Shown: positions 17,226 to 25,813, counted from the first letter of the stretch. The stretch is 64,000 nucleotides of DNA from Paludibacteraceae bacterium (GCA_017557345.1 JAFYZR010000155.1:89646-153645); one strand, 5' to 3'. Numbers and translations: made by a program. The notes: generated by a model not told the origin, from the letters alone.

Positions 17226-18207
17226 ATCAGACCAATACGTACGTTTCTGCCCGGGCTGTGGCGACCATGCCATTTGTATGGCCTTGCAGAAAGCCATGGC
17301 GCAAATAGGAATCCCGACGCATCAGGTGGCTGTTATATCCGGAATCGGTTGTTCGAGTCGTATGCCGCATTACCTGAATACTTATGGCTTTAATACGATT
17401 CATGGTCGAGGCGGTGCTATCGCTACAGGTGTAAAAACCAGCCATCCGGAACTGACGGTATGGCAGATGTCCGGTGACGGAGATTGTTTCGCTATCGGAG
17501 GTAACCATTTTATCCATGAGATTCGTCGTAATGTGGACCTTAATGTGTGTGTGTTCAATAACCGCATTTATGGTCTGACGAAGGGACAGTATTCGCCAAC
17601 AAGCCCAAAGGGCTTTATTTCCAAATCATCGCCTTATGGAACGGTTGAACGGCCGTTTATTCCTGCAGAATTAGTACTTGGCGCTCGCGGTACTTTCTTT
17701 GCCCGTACATTAGATGTTGATATGCCGACAACAGTAGATTGTTTGGTGGCCGCACAGCAGCATAAAGGCACTTCGATAGTAGAGTGTTTGGTTAACTGCG
17801 TAATATTCAATAATGGTACGCACGCATGGATAGCCGATCGTGAGCAACGCGCTGAGCATTCTATCGTGCTTAAGCATGGCGAGAAAATGCTGTTTGGCGC
17901 CAATAAGGACAAAGGTCTGGCGGTAGAAATTGACCCGCGAACATTTGTTCCGAAGATCGTTATCGTGCCGGCTGATGACCCGCGTGTACTTATACACGAT
18001 GCTTACCAGCAAGACCCGACACTCCATCGACTCTTGGCACTCATGGGGCAAGATAATGGTCTGCCTGTAGCTTTAGGTGTGATAAGAAATGTAGAAGCGG
18101 AAACCTACGATGCTGCTGTAAATCAACAGATTATAGATGTCCGCTCCAAAGCAAAAGCCCGTACGTTCGATGAACTGACAGCGACTTTAGATACTTGGCA
18201 AAAATAA
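17206..18207 (+). CDS. korB: 2-oxoacid:ferredoxin oxidoreductase beta subunit (KorB)
   Basis: This is the thiamine-diphosphate-binding partner of KorA. It has RFCPGCGDHAICMALQKAM near the N-terminus, ISGIGCSSRMPHYLNTYGF, the ThDP motif GDGDCFAIGGNHFIHEIRRN and VFNNRIYGLTKGQYSPTSP. The length of 333 aa is normal. It overlaps korA by 20 nt, so the two are co-expressed. Its stop lies only 4 bp from the stop of the convergent SDR gene, with no terminator between. Confidence 0.93.
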   Translation: MEASQFKSDQYVRFCPGCGDHAICMALQKAMAQIGIPTHQVAVISGIGCSSRMPHYLNTYGFNTIHGRGGAIATGVKTSHPELTVWQMSGDGDCFAIGGNHFIHEIRRNVDLNVCVFNNRIYGLTKGQYSPTSPKGFISKSSPYGTVERPFIPAELVLGARGTFFARTLDVDMPTTVDCLVAAQQHKGTSIVECLVNCVIFNNGTHAWIADREQRAEHSIVLKHGEKMLFGANKDKGLAVEIDPRTFVPKIVIVPADDPRVLIHDAYQQDPTLHRLLALMGQDNGLPVALGVIRNVEAETYDAAVNQQIIDVRSKAKARTFDELTATLDTWQK

Positions 18208-18211
18208 GCGA

Positions 18212-18985
18212 TTAAAACCAACCATGGCGACGAATAAGCTGTAACAACCAAGTCGGAATCAATAAAATGATAAAGCACAATACCTTCCAGAAAATGGTGG
18301 GTATTGTTGTTTTAGCCCGTCCATGAAAGAGTGCTCGCAAACCTCTACGAGCCAGCGTCTCTGGACTCACAATAATGCCGAGGCACTTACCGAGTTTGGT
18401 TAAGGCTGGTGAAATAGAATAGAGTCCGGTATCTACGGCTCCGGGACTAACATCTGTCACATAAACGCCATAAGGCTTCAATTCGATATGCAGGGCGCGG
18501 GTGAAATGGCTTAAGAATGCCTTTGTCCCACCATATGTTCCCAAACGTTGTGCCGCCATTTTGGAAGTAACGGAGCATACGTTGAGAATATACCCCTTAC
18601 CACGCGCTTTCATCTCTTGACCGAAGAGATAACAAAGCATGGCGGGCGTGTACATATGTAGGTTCATAATGAGCGAAGTGAAACCTTCACTATCATCAAG
18701 TATATCCTTGTCGTGATAAACGCCGGCATTATTGACTAACACCTCTATTTCCATGTTGTGCGCGCGCGTATATTCATATAGTTCGCGCGCAGAAGACTGT
18801 TGCCCAAGATCCAGCACGAGACCGATAACATCAATCTCTTTTGACTTTATCTCTGCTGCAACATCTGCTATTTTCTCTTCATTGCTGACAATCAGCAAAT
18901 TATAGCCACGTTTTGCTAACTGGCGTGCAAACTCAACTCCCATGCCGGACGAGGCGCCGGTAACTAAAGCATAAGGTTTCTTCAT
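18212..18985 (-). CDS. SDR-family short-chain dehydrogenase with C-terminal membrane segment
   Basis: This is an NAD(P)-dependent classical SDR. The cofactor motif is TGASSGMG at residues 9-16, NNAG is present, and the active site reads SVTSKMAAQRLGTYGGTKAF, giving Ser and Tyr-x-x-x-Lys. After about residue 225 comes a hydrophobic segment (VLCFIILLIPTWLLQLI), so the protein may be membrane attached. Substrate unknown. It begins 11 bp after the umuC-like gene and is probably co-transcribed with it. Confidence 0.85.
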   Translation of the reverse strand: MKKPYALVTGASSGMGVEFARQLAKRGYNLLIVSNEEKIADVAAEIKSKEIDVIGLVLDLGQQSSARELYEYTRAHNMEIEVLVNNAGVYHDKDILDDSEGFTSLIMNLHMYTPAMLCYLFGQEMKARGKGYILNVCSVTSKMAAQRLGTYGGTKAFLSHFTRALHIELKPYGVYVTDVSPGAVDTGLYSISPALTKLGKCLGIIVSPETLARRGLRALFHGRAKTTIPTIFWKVLCFIILLIPTWLLQLIRRHGWF

Positions 18986-18996
18986 ATCTCTAAACG

Positions 18997-20262
18997 CTAA
19001 TTTTCTAAACTTTCAACTATTGTAGGTCGCATAAAGCCGGCAGGCTGGTCATCTATTTCTGTTTCCGTGCCTTGTACGGCAAAATGAATATGATTGCGTC
19101 CAAAACGCTTATTTATGCCATCTATTGCCTTCATCAGTCGTTTATGGCGCGTGATTTCATTTTCTTGATTAGTGGCAAACAAATCTAATTGCACACTATC
19201 TGTTTGCTGCAATTGCCCCAATATAACTCCCGCTTGTTTATACTGGAAGTTCTCGCGGAAAAGTTTGTCTAGCAATTGTTTGACCGCATGGATGATCTGT
19301 GTGGAGTCGTCTGTCGCGGTACTCAGCTTGATTGTCTCATCGGCATTATATTGCGCTAAATCTTCGCGATGTCTATTCGTTGCCAAGAAAATAGTTACTG
19401 TATGGCATAACGAACCTTGTTCACGCAACTTGCGGGTAGCAGAGCTCGCATAATTGCTCAATTCACGCATCAGGACAGTTTTATTGCTCGTCGTGTGCGC
19501 AAAAGTGCGGCTATACATAATAGATTTTTGCTGTTCGTGGCTAGCGATGGTTATCGCAGGAGTACCGTTTAGTTCTTTCCATGTGCGCACTCCGACTACT
19601 CCGAACTTCCGATGAACCCAACTTTCGGGCTGATGGGTGTAATCAAGAGCAGTTTTGATTCCTTGTAGGGCGATTGTCTTAATACTCCGCCTGCCTATAC
19701 CCCAGACTTCTTTTATAGGCACTTTGGAAAGCGCCTGTTCACGTTTATCTGCCGGCATTACACAAATGCCTTTGTACGCAGGGTAATGCTTGGCAAACCA
19801 AGTGGCTGTTTTTGCGAGCGTATAGGTTAGACCTGCACCGCAACTGACAGGAATGCTTGTCTCGCGTAGTATTAAATCCTTTAACGTTTGTAGATATTCG
19901 CGAAGTCGGGTAGGGTCATCGTCCGGCAACTGACCGAAAAATTCATCGACACTATATTGTACGAAATCCAACACCATCTCTGTCTTGCGTACCTCATCCA
20001 TAATGTGATGTGACACTTCGTGATAGAGATGATGATGCACATCAATAACGGTAACATGCTGGTCTTCAATAATTTGCTTAACTTGAAAGAGCGGATTGCC
20101 ACGTTTAAGGCCAACTGCCTTTGCTTCGGGATTGAGGGCAAGAATAATACCGCCGTTGTTGCCGTTATCATTGGCTACGACGACAGGAGTTCCCTTCAAT
20201 TCAGGCCGCGAGATTAACTCACAACTCACGAAGAAATTATTGCAGTCCAGATGAATGTACAT
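18997..20262 (-). CDS. umuC: Y-family DNA polymerase, UmuC type
   Basis: This is a translesion polymerase of the UmuC/Pol V subfamily. The palm motifs are YIHLDCNNFFVSCE at the N-terminus and the catalytic YSVDEFFG near residue 107. The helix-hairpin-helix thumb (EVWGIGRRSIKTIALQGI) and little-finger region follow, and the C-terminus (HKRLMKAIDGINKRFGRNHIHFAVQG) matches the tail found on UmuC but not on DinB. The length of 421 aa is typical of UmuC. No umuD-like gene is adjacent. The only promoter-like space upstream (20263-20317) is occupied by the ppdK terminator, and no TAnnTTTG is seen there. Confidence 0.9.
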   Translation of the reverse strand: MYIHLDCNNFFVSCELISRPELKGTPVVVANDNGNNGGIILALNPEAKAVGLKRGNPLFQVKQIIEDQHVTVIDVHHHLYHEVSHHIMDEVRKTEMVLDFVQYSVDEFFGQLPDDDPTRLREYLQTLKDLILRETSIPVSCGAGLTYTLAKTATWFAKHYPAYKGICVMPADKREQALSKVPIKEVWGIGRRSIKTIALQGIKTALDYTHQPESWVHRKFGVVGVRTWKELNGTPAITIASHEQQKSIMYSRTFAHTTSNKTVLMRELSNYASSATRKLREQGSLCHTVTIFLATNRHREDLAQYNADETIKLSTATDDSTQIIHAVKQLLDKLFRENFQYKQAGVILGQLQQTDSVQLDLFATNQENEITRHKRLMKAIDGINKRFGRNHIHFAVQGTETEIDDQPAGFMRPTIVESLEN

Positions 20263-20268
20263 AGTTCT

Positions 20269-20302
20269 AAAAACAACGCACCCAATCGAGTGCGTTGTTT
20301 TT
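20269..20302 (-). terminator. Intrinsic terminator of ppdK
   Basis: Thirteen-base arms AAAAACAACGCAC and GTGCGTTGTTTTT flank an eight-base loop. On the minus strand the stem ends in a T-run, directly after the ppdK stop. By symmetry it could work in both directions. Confidence 0.9.
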
Positions 20303-20317
20303 ATATTGACGTATCAA

Positions 20318-23047
20318 TTATTGTTCGTCTTCTACAGCGGCTTGAGCTGCAGCCAAACGAGCGATAGGTACGCGGAACGGCGAGCAAGAAGCGTAATTCA
20401 TGCCTACGCGTGCGCAGAACTTAACAGAGCTGGGCTCTCCACCATGCTCACCGCAGATACCGGTACGCAATCCCGGTCTAACGGCACGACCTTTTTCAAC
20501 AGCCATCTTGATGAGTTGACCAACACCATTCTGGTCGAGCACTTGGAACGGATCCACTTTGAGGATCTTTTTCTCGAGATAAGCCGGCAAGAAGGATGCG
20601 ATGTCGTCACGGCTATAACCGAAGGTCATCTGTGTCAAGTCGTTAGTACCGAAGCTGAAGTACTGAGCCTCTGTAGCGATGCGGTCTGCGGTCAGAGCTG
20701 CACGCGGAATCTCGATCATTGTACCGATTTCGAATTCCACTTCAATACCATATTCTGCGAAGACTTCTTTAGCAACGCGTTGGATGATTTCTTTCTGTTG
20801 CTTGAGCTCATAGAGAATACCAATCAGCGGCACCATGATCTCCGGCATCGGGTTTTTGCCCTCTTTCTTCAGTTCGCAAGCAGCGCTGAGGATAGCGCGG
20901 GTCTGCATAGCTGTGATCTCAGGGAATGTGATTCCCAAACGGCAACCACGGTGACCGAGCATCGGGTTGTTCTCTGCCAACGAAGCGACACGTGTCTGGA
21001 TTTCCTCTACGCTAACGCCCATTTCCTTAGCCATTTGCTCTTGGCCCTTGATATCATGAGGAACGAACTCATGCAAAGGAGGATCGAGAAGACGGATATT
21101 CACTGGACAACCGTCCATTGCCTCAAGAATACCCTTGAAGTCAGCCTTCTGGTACGGCAGCAACTTTGCAAGTGCTTTCTCACGACCGGCTGCGTCCTTG
21201 GCAAGAATCATCTCACGCATAGCGAGAATCTTCTTATCCTCGAAGAACATATGCTCTGTACGTGTCAAACCGATACCTTTAGCACCGAACTGACGAGCTA
21301 CACGTGCATCATGTGGCGTGTCGGCATTAGTACGAACTTGCAGTTTGGTATATTTGTCGCAGAGATCCATCAAATCTTTGAAGTCACCGCTGAGTTCAGC
21401 TGCCTTCGTCGGAATCTCACCTGCATAAACTTGACCGGTAGAGCCGTTGAGTGACAGATAATCGCCCTCTTTATAGGTAACGCCTTCAATCTTAACGGTC
21501 TTAGCTTTATAATCTACTTGGATTGCACCAGCACCGGATACACAGCACTTACCCATACCACGAGCCACAACGGCTGCGTGTGAAGTCATACCACCGCGAG
21601 CGGTCAGAATACCTTCAGCTGCGCTCATACCTGCCAAGTCCTCAGGACTGGTCTCGATACGAACCATAACTACTTTATGGCCATTCTCGTGCCATTCTTG
21701 AGCATCATCAGCATGGAAGACAATTTGTCCGCAAGCAGCACCCGGAGATGCAGGAAGACCTTGCGTGATGACTTTTGCAGCCTTCAGAGCGTTCTTGTCG
21801 AAAACAGGGTGGAGCAGTTCGTCCAACTTCTGTGGTTCGCAACGCATGATAGCCTCTTTCTCGCTGATTACACCTTCGCGAACGAGATCCATAGCAATCT
21901 TTACCATCGCAGTACCGGTACGTTTACCGTTACGGGTCTGGAGGAACCATAGTTTGCCTTCTTGAACGGTGAACTCCATATCTTGCATATCGCGATAGTG
22001 GTCCTCAAGTTTCTGCTGAATAGCGTTCAGTTCTGCATAAAGAGCCGGCATAGCCTCTTCCATGGAAGGATATTTGCTTGCACGCTCAGCTTCGCTAATG
22101 CCTTGCAATTTAGCCCAACGACGGCTGCCTTCAAGAGTGATCTGTTGCGGGGTACGAATACCGGCTACAACGTCCTCGCCTTGTGCGTTAACGAGGTACT
22201 CTCCGTTGAACAGGTTCTCTCCGGTTGCAGCGTCACGGCTGAAGCAAACACCCGTAGCGGATGTCTCGCCCATGTTGCCGAATACCATTGCCATAACGGA
22301 AACAGCGGTTCCCCATTCGTCTGGAATTCCTTCCATCTTACGATAAAGGATAGCGCGCTCGTTCATCCAGCTGCGGAATACAGCGCAGATAGCGCCCCAG
22401 AGTTGCTCAATCGGATCATCCGGGAAATCCTTTCCCGTCTGCTCTTTGATGGCCGTCTTGAAGCGGGCAACAAGAAGTTTGAGCTCTTCTACGTTCAGGT
22501 CTTTGTCTAATTTGATGTGACGAATCTCTTTTACCTCCTCGATGATTTTCTCGAACGGGTCAATGTCGGTTTTGTTTACCGGCTTCATGCCAAGAACAAC
22601 ATCGCCATACATCTGTACAAAACGACGATAGCTATCATAAACGAAATGTGGGTTATTGGTCTTTGCAACCATACCTTCAGCTACCGTGTCGTTCAAACCA
22701 AGGTTGAGGATTGTATCCATCATACCCGGCATCGAAGCGCGTGCTCCGGAACGAACGGAAACGAGCAGTGGGTTCTTCGGGTCACCGAACTTGCAGTTCA
22801 TCAACTCCTCAACATGCTTTACAGCTGCGTTAACCTCTTCTGTCAGTTCCTCAACAATCCTCTCTTGACCTACTTGATAGTACTCGTTACATACTTCAGT
22901 AGTGATGGTGAAGCCTGGAGGAACAGGAACACCTACTAAGTTCATCTCCGCGCAGTTAGCGCCTTTGCCACCAAGCAACTCGCGCATCTGTGCATTACCT
23001 TCAGCCTTTCCGTTACCGAAGGTGTAAACTCTTTTTTTCTTTTCCAT
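20318..23047 (-). CDS. ppdK: Pyruvate, phosphate dikinase
   Basis: This enzyme interconverts pyruvate + ATP + Pi and PEP + AMP + PPi, linking glycolysis to pyrophosphate. The 909-aa protein has the ATP-grasp start (GKGANCAEMNLVGVPVPPGF), the phosphohistidine loop GGMTSHAAVVARGMGKCCVSG, and the C-terminal PEP-binding barrel with GLTRTEHMFFE, NPMLGHRGCRLGI, SFGTNDLTQMTFGYSRDD and GICGEHGG. It is preceded by a small lipoprotein gene with which it shares a promoter, and followed by a strong terminator. The divergent neighbour is a membrane pyrophosphatase, so PPi use is a shared theme. Confidence 0.97.
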   Translation of the reverse strand: MEKKKRVYTFGNGKAEGNAQMRELLGGKGANCAEMNLVGVPVPPGFTITTEVCNEYYQVGQERIVEELTEEVNAAVKHVEELMNCKFGDPKNPLLVSVRSGARASMPGMMDTILNLGLNDTVAEGMVAKTNNPHFVYDSYRRFVQMYGDVVLGMKPVNKTDIDPFEKIIEEVKEIRHIKLDKDLNVEELKLLVARFKTAIKEQTGKDFPDDPIEQLWGAICAVFRSWMNERAILYRKMEGIPDEWGTAVSVMAMVFGNMGETSATGVCFSRDAATGENLFNGEYLVNAQGEDVVAGIRTPQQITLEGSRRWAKLQGISEAERASKYPSMEEAMPALYAELNAIQQKLEDHYRDMQDMEFTVQEGKLWFLQTRNGKRTGTAMVKIAMDLVREGVISEKEAIMRCEPQKLDELLHPVFDKNALKAAKVITQGLPASPGAACGQIVFHADDAQEWHENGHKVVMVRIETSPEDLAGMSAAEGILTARGGMTSHAAVVARGMGKCCVSGAGAIQVDYKAKTVKIEGVTYKEGDYLSLNGSTGQVYAGEIPTKAAELSGDFKDLMDLCDKYTKLQVRTNADTPHDARVARQFGAKGIGLTRTEHMFFEDKKILAMREMILAKDAAGREKALAKLLPYQKADFKGILEAMDGCPVNIRLLDPPLHEFVPHDIKGQEQMAKEMGVSVEEIQTRVASLAENNPMLGHRGCRLGITFPEITAMQTRAILSAACELKKEGKNPMPEIMVPLIGILYELKQQKEIIQRVAKEVFAEYGIEVEFEIGTMIEIPRAALTADRIATEAQYFSFGTNDLTQMTFGYSRDDIASFLPAYLEKKILKVDPFQVLDQNGVGQLIKMAVEKGRAVRPGLRTGICGEHGGEPSSVKFCARVGMNYASCSPFRVPIARLAAAQAAVEDEQ

Positions 23048-23075
23048 GTTTGTTATTAAATTATTAATAGATGTG

Positions 23076-23270
23076 TTATTCTGCTAATGGTTGTTCTTCA
23101 ATCGTTAATTGTTGCTCAACTTGCTGAGTATCAGCTTGATAGCTTGGGTCGTCCCATCCGCCTGGAGGAGGACCATAACAAGCTGTCACAGTAACTGCTA
23201 CGCCTGCTAAAGTGAAAAACTTAATGCTTGCGCGCATGAAATTGTCGAAACTGAAACGAATGTTTTTCAT
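23076..23270 (-). CDS. Small lipoprotein, 64 aa, unknown function
   Basis: This small protein has a charged N-terminus, a hydrophobic core and a lipobox (VTAC) near residue 31, followed by YGPPPGGWDDP and an acidic, Gln-rich tail. It lies directly downstream of a strong promoter and 28 bp upstream of ppdK, so it is likely expressed. The Cys-Tyr-Gly-Pro start of the mature part recalls small Bacteroidales lipoproteins associated with radical SAM enzymes, but the resemblance is short. I do not know its function. Confidence 0.7.
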   Translation of the reverse strand: MKNIRFSFDNFMRASIKFFTLAGVAVTVTACYGPPPGGWDDPSYQADTQQVEQQLTIEEQPLAE

Positions 23271-23290
23271 AATTCACACATTTTGCGCTG

Positions 23291-23321
23291 CAAAATTACA
23301 AAAAAAAAATGACATGTGCAA
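23291..23321 (-). promoter_or_regulatory. Promoter of the small lipoprotein / ppdK operon
   Basis: Minus strand: TTG 23321-23319, 20 nt, TAATTTTG 23298-23291. The lipoprotein ATG lies about 20 nt downstream. Confidence 0.75.
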
Positions 23322-23370
23322 GATTTTAATAATTTTTTTATTAAAATTTTAATTACAATTCAAATAGCTC

Positions 23371-23436
23371 TCGGTATTTTATCGGGGTTTGATCGGTATT
23401 TTATCGGTATTATATCGGGTGTTGATCGGTTATCTA
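23371..23436. repeat. 11-bp tandem array, unit TCGGTATTTTA, six copies
   Basis: Six units of exactly 11 bp start at 23371, 23382, 23393, 23404, 23415 and 23426, each beginning TCGG. Two forms alternate: TCGGTATTTTA-like and TCGGGGTTTGA-like. The array lies between the divergent ppdK and hppA promoters, just upstream of a terminator-like hairpin and the hppA promoter. It has no coding frame, because 11 is not a multiple of 3. Confidence 0.9.
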
Positions 23437-23443
23437 TAATATT

Positions 23444-23468
23444 AAAAATCGCCTTTAGGCGTTTTTTT
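23444..23468 (+). terminator. Hairpin with T-run directly in front of the hppA promoter
   Basis: CGCC-TTTA-GGCG is preceded by an A-run and followed by seven T. One base after the T-run the promoter begins (TTG at 23470). It has the form of an intrinsic terminator in both directions and would insulate hppA. Confidence 0.75.
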
Positions 23469-23469
23469 C

Positions 23470-23500
23470 TTGCATATATCAGAAATTATTTGTACCTTTG
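23470..23500 (+). promoter_or_regulatory. Promoter of hppA
   Basis: Plus strand: TTG 23470-23472, 20 nt, TACCTTTG 23493-23500; ATG at 23554. Confidence 0.85.
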
Positions 23501-23553
23501 CAGCCGGTTTTGAACAGAATTAACCAAAAATACTAATTAAAAACACAAATTCT

Positions 23554-25761
23554 ATGAGTGATTTAACTATTCTAATGTATGTTGTTTTAGCAGCTTCAGT
23601 CTTGGCACTCGGTTTTGCGTACTATTTCTATCGCTCGATGTTGGGCAAAGATGAAGGTACGGACCTGATGCGTACGATTGCGTCGCATGTGCGCAAAGGC
23701 GCTATGGCGTATCTAAAGCAACAGTACAAAGTAGTAACGATTGTATTCGTCGTTTTAGCTGTAATTTTTGCCGTAATGGCTTATTTCAAGTTGCAGAACG
23801 GAATCGTTTGGTTCGCGTTCTTGACAGGCGGTTTCTTTTCTGGTTTGGCCGGATTCTTCGGAATGAAGACGGCAACCTATGCTTCTGCTCGTACGGCTAA
23901 CGCAGCACGTAAAAGTTTGAACTCCGGTCTGCAGGTCGCTTTCCGTTCCGGTGCGGTAATGGGTCTGACAGTTGTTGGTCTGGCATTACTTGACATCGCA
24001 GGTTGGTTCCTTGTATTGAATGGTACAGGACTGCTTGAACTTGTTGGCGCAGATGGCGATTTGATTACCATTACCACCACAATGCTTACCTTTGGTATGG
24101 GTGCTTCGACGCAAGCGCTCTTTGCGCGTGTAGGCGGTGGTATATACACAAAAGCGGCTGACGTAGGCGCAGACTTGGTTGGTAAGACGGAATATAACAT
24201 CCCGGAAGATGATCCGCGCAATCCTGCCACTATTGCAGATAACGTAGGCGATAACGTTGGTGATGTTGCCGGAATGGGTGCAGATTTGTATGAGAGTTAT
24301 GCCGGTTCTATTTTGGCGACCATGGCACTTGGCGCATCTGCTTTTGCTTTCTGCGAACAGATGCAATTAAAAGCCGTTTTGGCTCCTTCGCTTATCGCGG
24401 CTTGTGGCGTGCTGTTAAGTATCATTGGTATTTACTTAGTAAAGACCAAAGAAGGCGCAGGAATGAAAGAATTGCTTCGTGCTTTGGCTATTGGAACGAA
24501 CACAGCTGCTGTGCTGATTGCTGGCGTTACATTTGGTATTTTTGCTTGGCTGTTTGGTACAGAGACTAACCAATGGTGGCAAGTTTCTTTGTCCGTAGTG
24601 GTTGGTTTGGCTGCTGGTGTCATCATCGGTCAATCAACGGAATATTATACTTCACAGAGTTATAAGCCGACGCAGAAAGTTAGTGAGAGTTCGCAAACCG
24701 GTCCTGCTACAGTTATTATTAGCGGTTTGGGACTTGGAATGCTCTCAACGGCGATTCCTGTAATCACCGTAGGTGTAGCAATCATTCTGGCTTACCTCTG
24801 CGCCAATGGTTTCCATGTGGAGTTTAGCGCACAAAACCTTTCGATGGGTCTCTATGGAATCGGTATTGCAGCAGTCGGAATGCTCTCAACCTTAGGTATC
24901 ACATTGGCTACAGACGCTTATGGTCCTATTGCAGATAATGCTGGCGGTAACGCGGAGATGTCTGGTCTTCCTGCAGAAGTTCGTCAACGTACGGACGCGC
25001 TTGATGCACTTGGAAACACTACTGCTGCAACCGGTAAAGGTTTTGCTATTGGTTCGGCAGCTTTGACGGCTTTGGCACTTTTGGCTTCGTATGTGGAGGA
25101 AATAAAGATTGCGCTTATCCGTACAGGCGAAGCGTTGCCTAATGGCGTGGAAGCCGCAAAAGCGACGCTTGTGGACTTTATGGACGCGTATAATGTTAAC
25201 TTGATGAACCCGATAGTGCTGGTAGGTATCTTTATCGGTTCGATGATGGCATTCCTGTTCTGTGGACTGACGATGAATGCTGTCGGACGTGCTGCACAGA
25301 AGATGGTTGAGGAAGTGCGTCGTCAATTCCAAACCATTAAAGGCATTCTTGAAGGCAAAGCCGATCCGGATTATGCACGATGCGTAGCCATCTCCACCAA
25401 AGGCGCGCAACATGAAATGTTGTTACCGTCTATTTTAGCGATTATCGTTCCGATCATCACAGGTCTTGTTCTCGGCGTAGCCGGAGTGCTTGGCTTGTTG
25501 ATTGGCGGCCTGGCAACCGGTTTCGTACTGGCTGTCTTCATGGCTAACGCAGGTGGCGCATGGGATAATGCAAAGAAATATGTCGAGGAAGGTCATTTCG
25601 GAGGCAAGGGTAGTGATTGCCACAAAGCAACCGTTGTTGGCGACACCGTAGGTGACCCGTTCAAGGATACATCCGGTCCATCGCTGAACATTCTCATCAA
25701 ACTGATGTCAATGGTCTCCATCGTTATGGCCGGACTTACCGTTACCTATCACCTGTTATAA
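23554..25761 (+). CDS. hppA: Membrane-bound ion-pumping pyrophosphatase
   Basis: This integral membrane enzyme hydrolyses PPi and pumps H+ and/or Na+. The 735-aa protein has many hydrophobic helices and the hallmark substrate loops KAADVGADLVGKTEYNIPED and NVGDNVGDVAGMGADLYESY, ATDAYGPIADNAGGNAEMSG, and DTVGDPFKDTSGPSLNILIK near the C-terminus. In GNTTAATGKG the residue after GNTT is Ala rather than Lys, which in this family marks the K+-dependent subclass. Members of that subclass pump Na+, H+ or both; the ion cannot be decided here. It has a strong insulated promoter and a long terminator after the gene. Confidence 0.95.
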   Translation: MSDLTILMYVVLAASVLALGFAYYFYRSMLGKDEGTDLMRTIASHVRKGAMAYLKQQYKVVTIVFVVLAVIFAVMAYFKLQNGIVWFAFLTGGFFSGLAGFFGMKTATYASARTANAARKSLNSGLQVAFRSGAVMGLTVVGLALLDIAGWFLVLNGTGLLELVGADGDLITITTTMLTFGMGASTQALFARVGGGIYTKAADVGADLVGKTEYNIPEDDPRNPATIADNVGDNVGDVAGMGADLYESYAGSILATMALGASAFAFCEQMQLKAVLAPSLIAACGVLLSIIGIYLVKTKEGAGMKELLRALAIGTNTAAVLIAGVTFGIFAWLFGTETNQWWQVSLSVVVGLAAGVIIGQSTEYYTSQSYKPTQKVSESSQTGPATVIISGLGLGMLSTAIPVITVGVAIILAYLCANGFHVEFSAQNLSMGLYGIGIAAVGMLSTLGITLATDAYGPIADNAGGNAEMSGLPAEVRQRTDALDALGNTTAATGKGFAIGSAALTALALLASYVEEIKIALIRTGEALPNGVEAAKATLVDFMDAYNVNLMNPIVLVGIFIGSMMAFLFCGLTMNAVGRAAQKMVEEVRRQFQTIKGILEGKADPDYARCVAISTKGAQHEMLLPSILAIIVPIITGLVLGVAGVLGLLIGGLATGFVLAVFMANAGGAWDNAKKYVEEGHFGGKGSDCHKATVVGDTVGDPFKDTSGPSLNILIKLMSMVSIVMAGLTVTYHLL

Positions 25762-25775
25762 TAGTTTAACATAGT

Positions 25776-25813
25776 AAATAATAAAAGCGCCTCACGGGGC
25801 GCTTTTATTATTT
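25776..25813. terminator. Bidirectional terminator between hppA and the acyl-CoA ligase
   Basis: A perfect 16-bp stem (arms 25776-25791 and 25798-25813) has a GC core GGCGC and AT-rich flanks that supply a T-run on both strands. It includes the stop codon of the convergent acyl-CoA ligase (25808-25810). Confidence 0.93.

Noticed and set aside
20255-21454. 399-codon plus-strand frame opposite ppdK
   Set aside because: It is antisense to a fully conserved ppdK, with a Cys/Leu/Ser-rich composition typical of shadow frames.
23371-23436. CRISPR array
   Set aside because: Units are 11 bp with no spacers and no cas genes nearby; this is a short-period tandem array.
23604-23622. Sigma-54-like motif TGGCAC...TTGC
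   Set aside because: The spacing is one base too long and it lies inside hppA; chance match.
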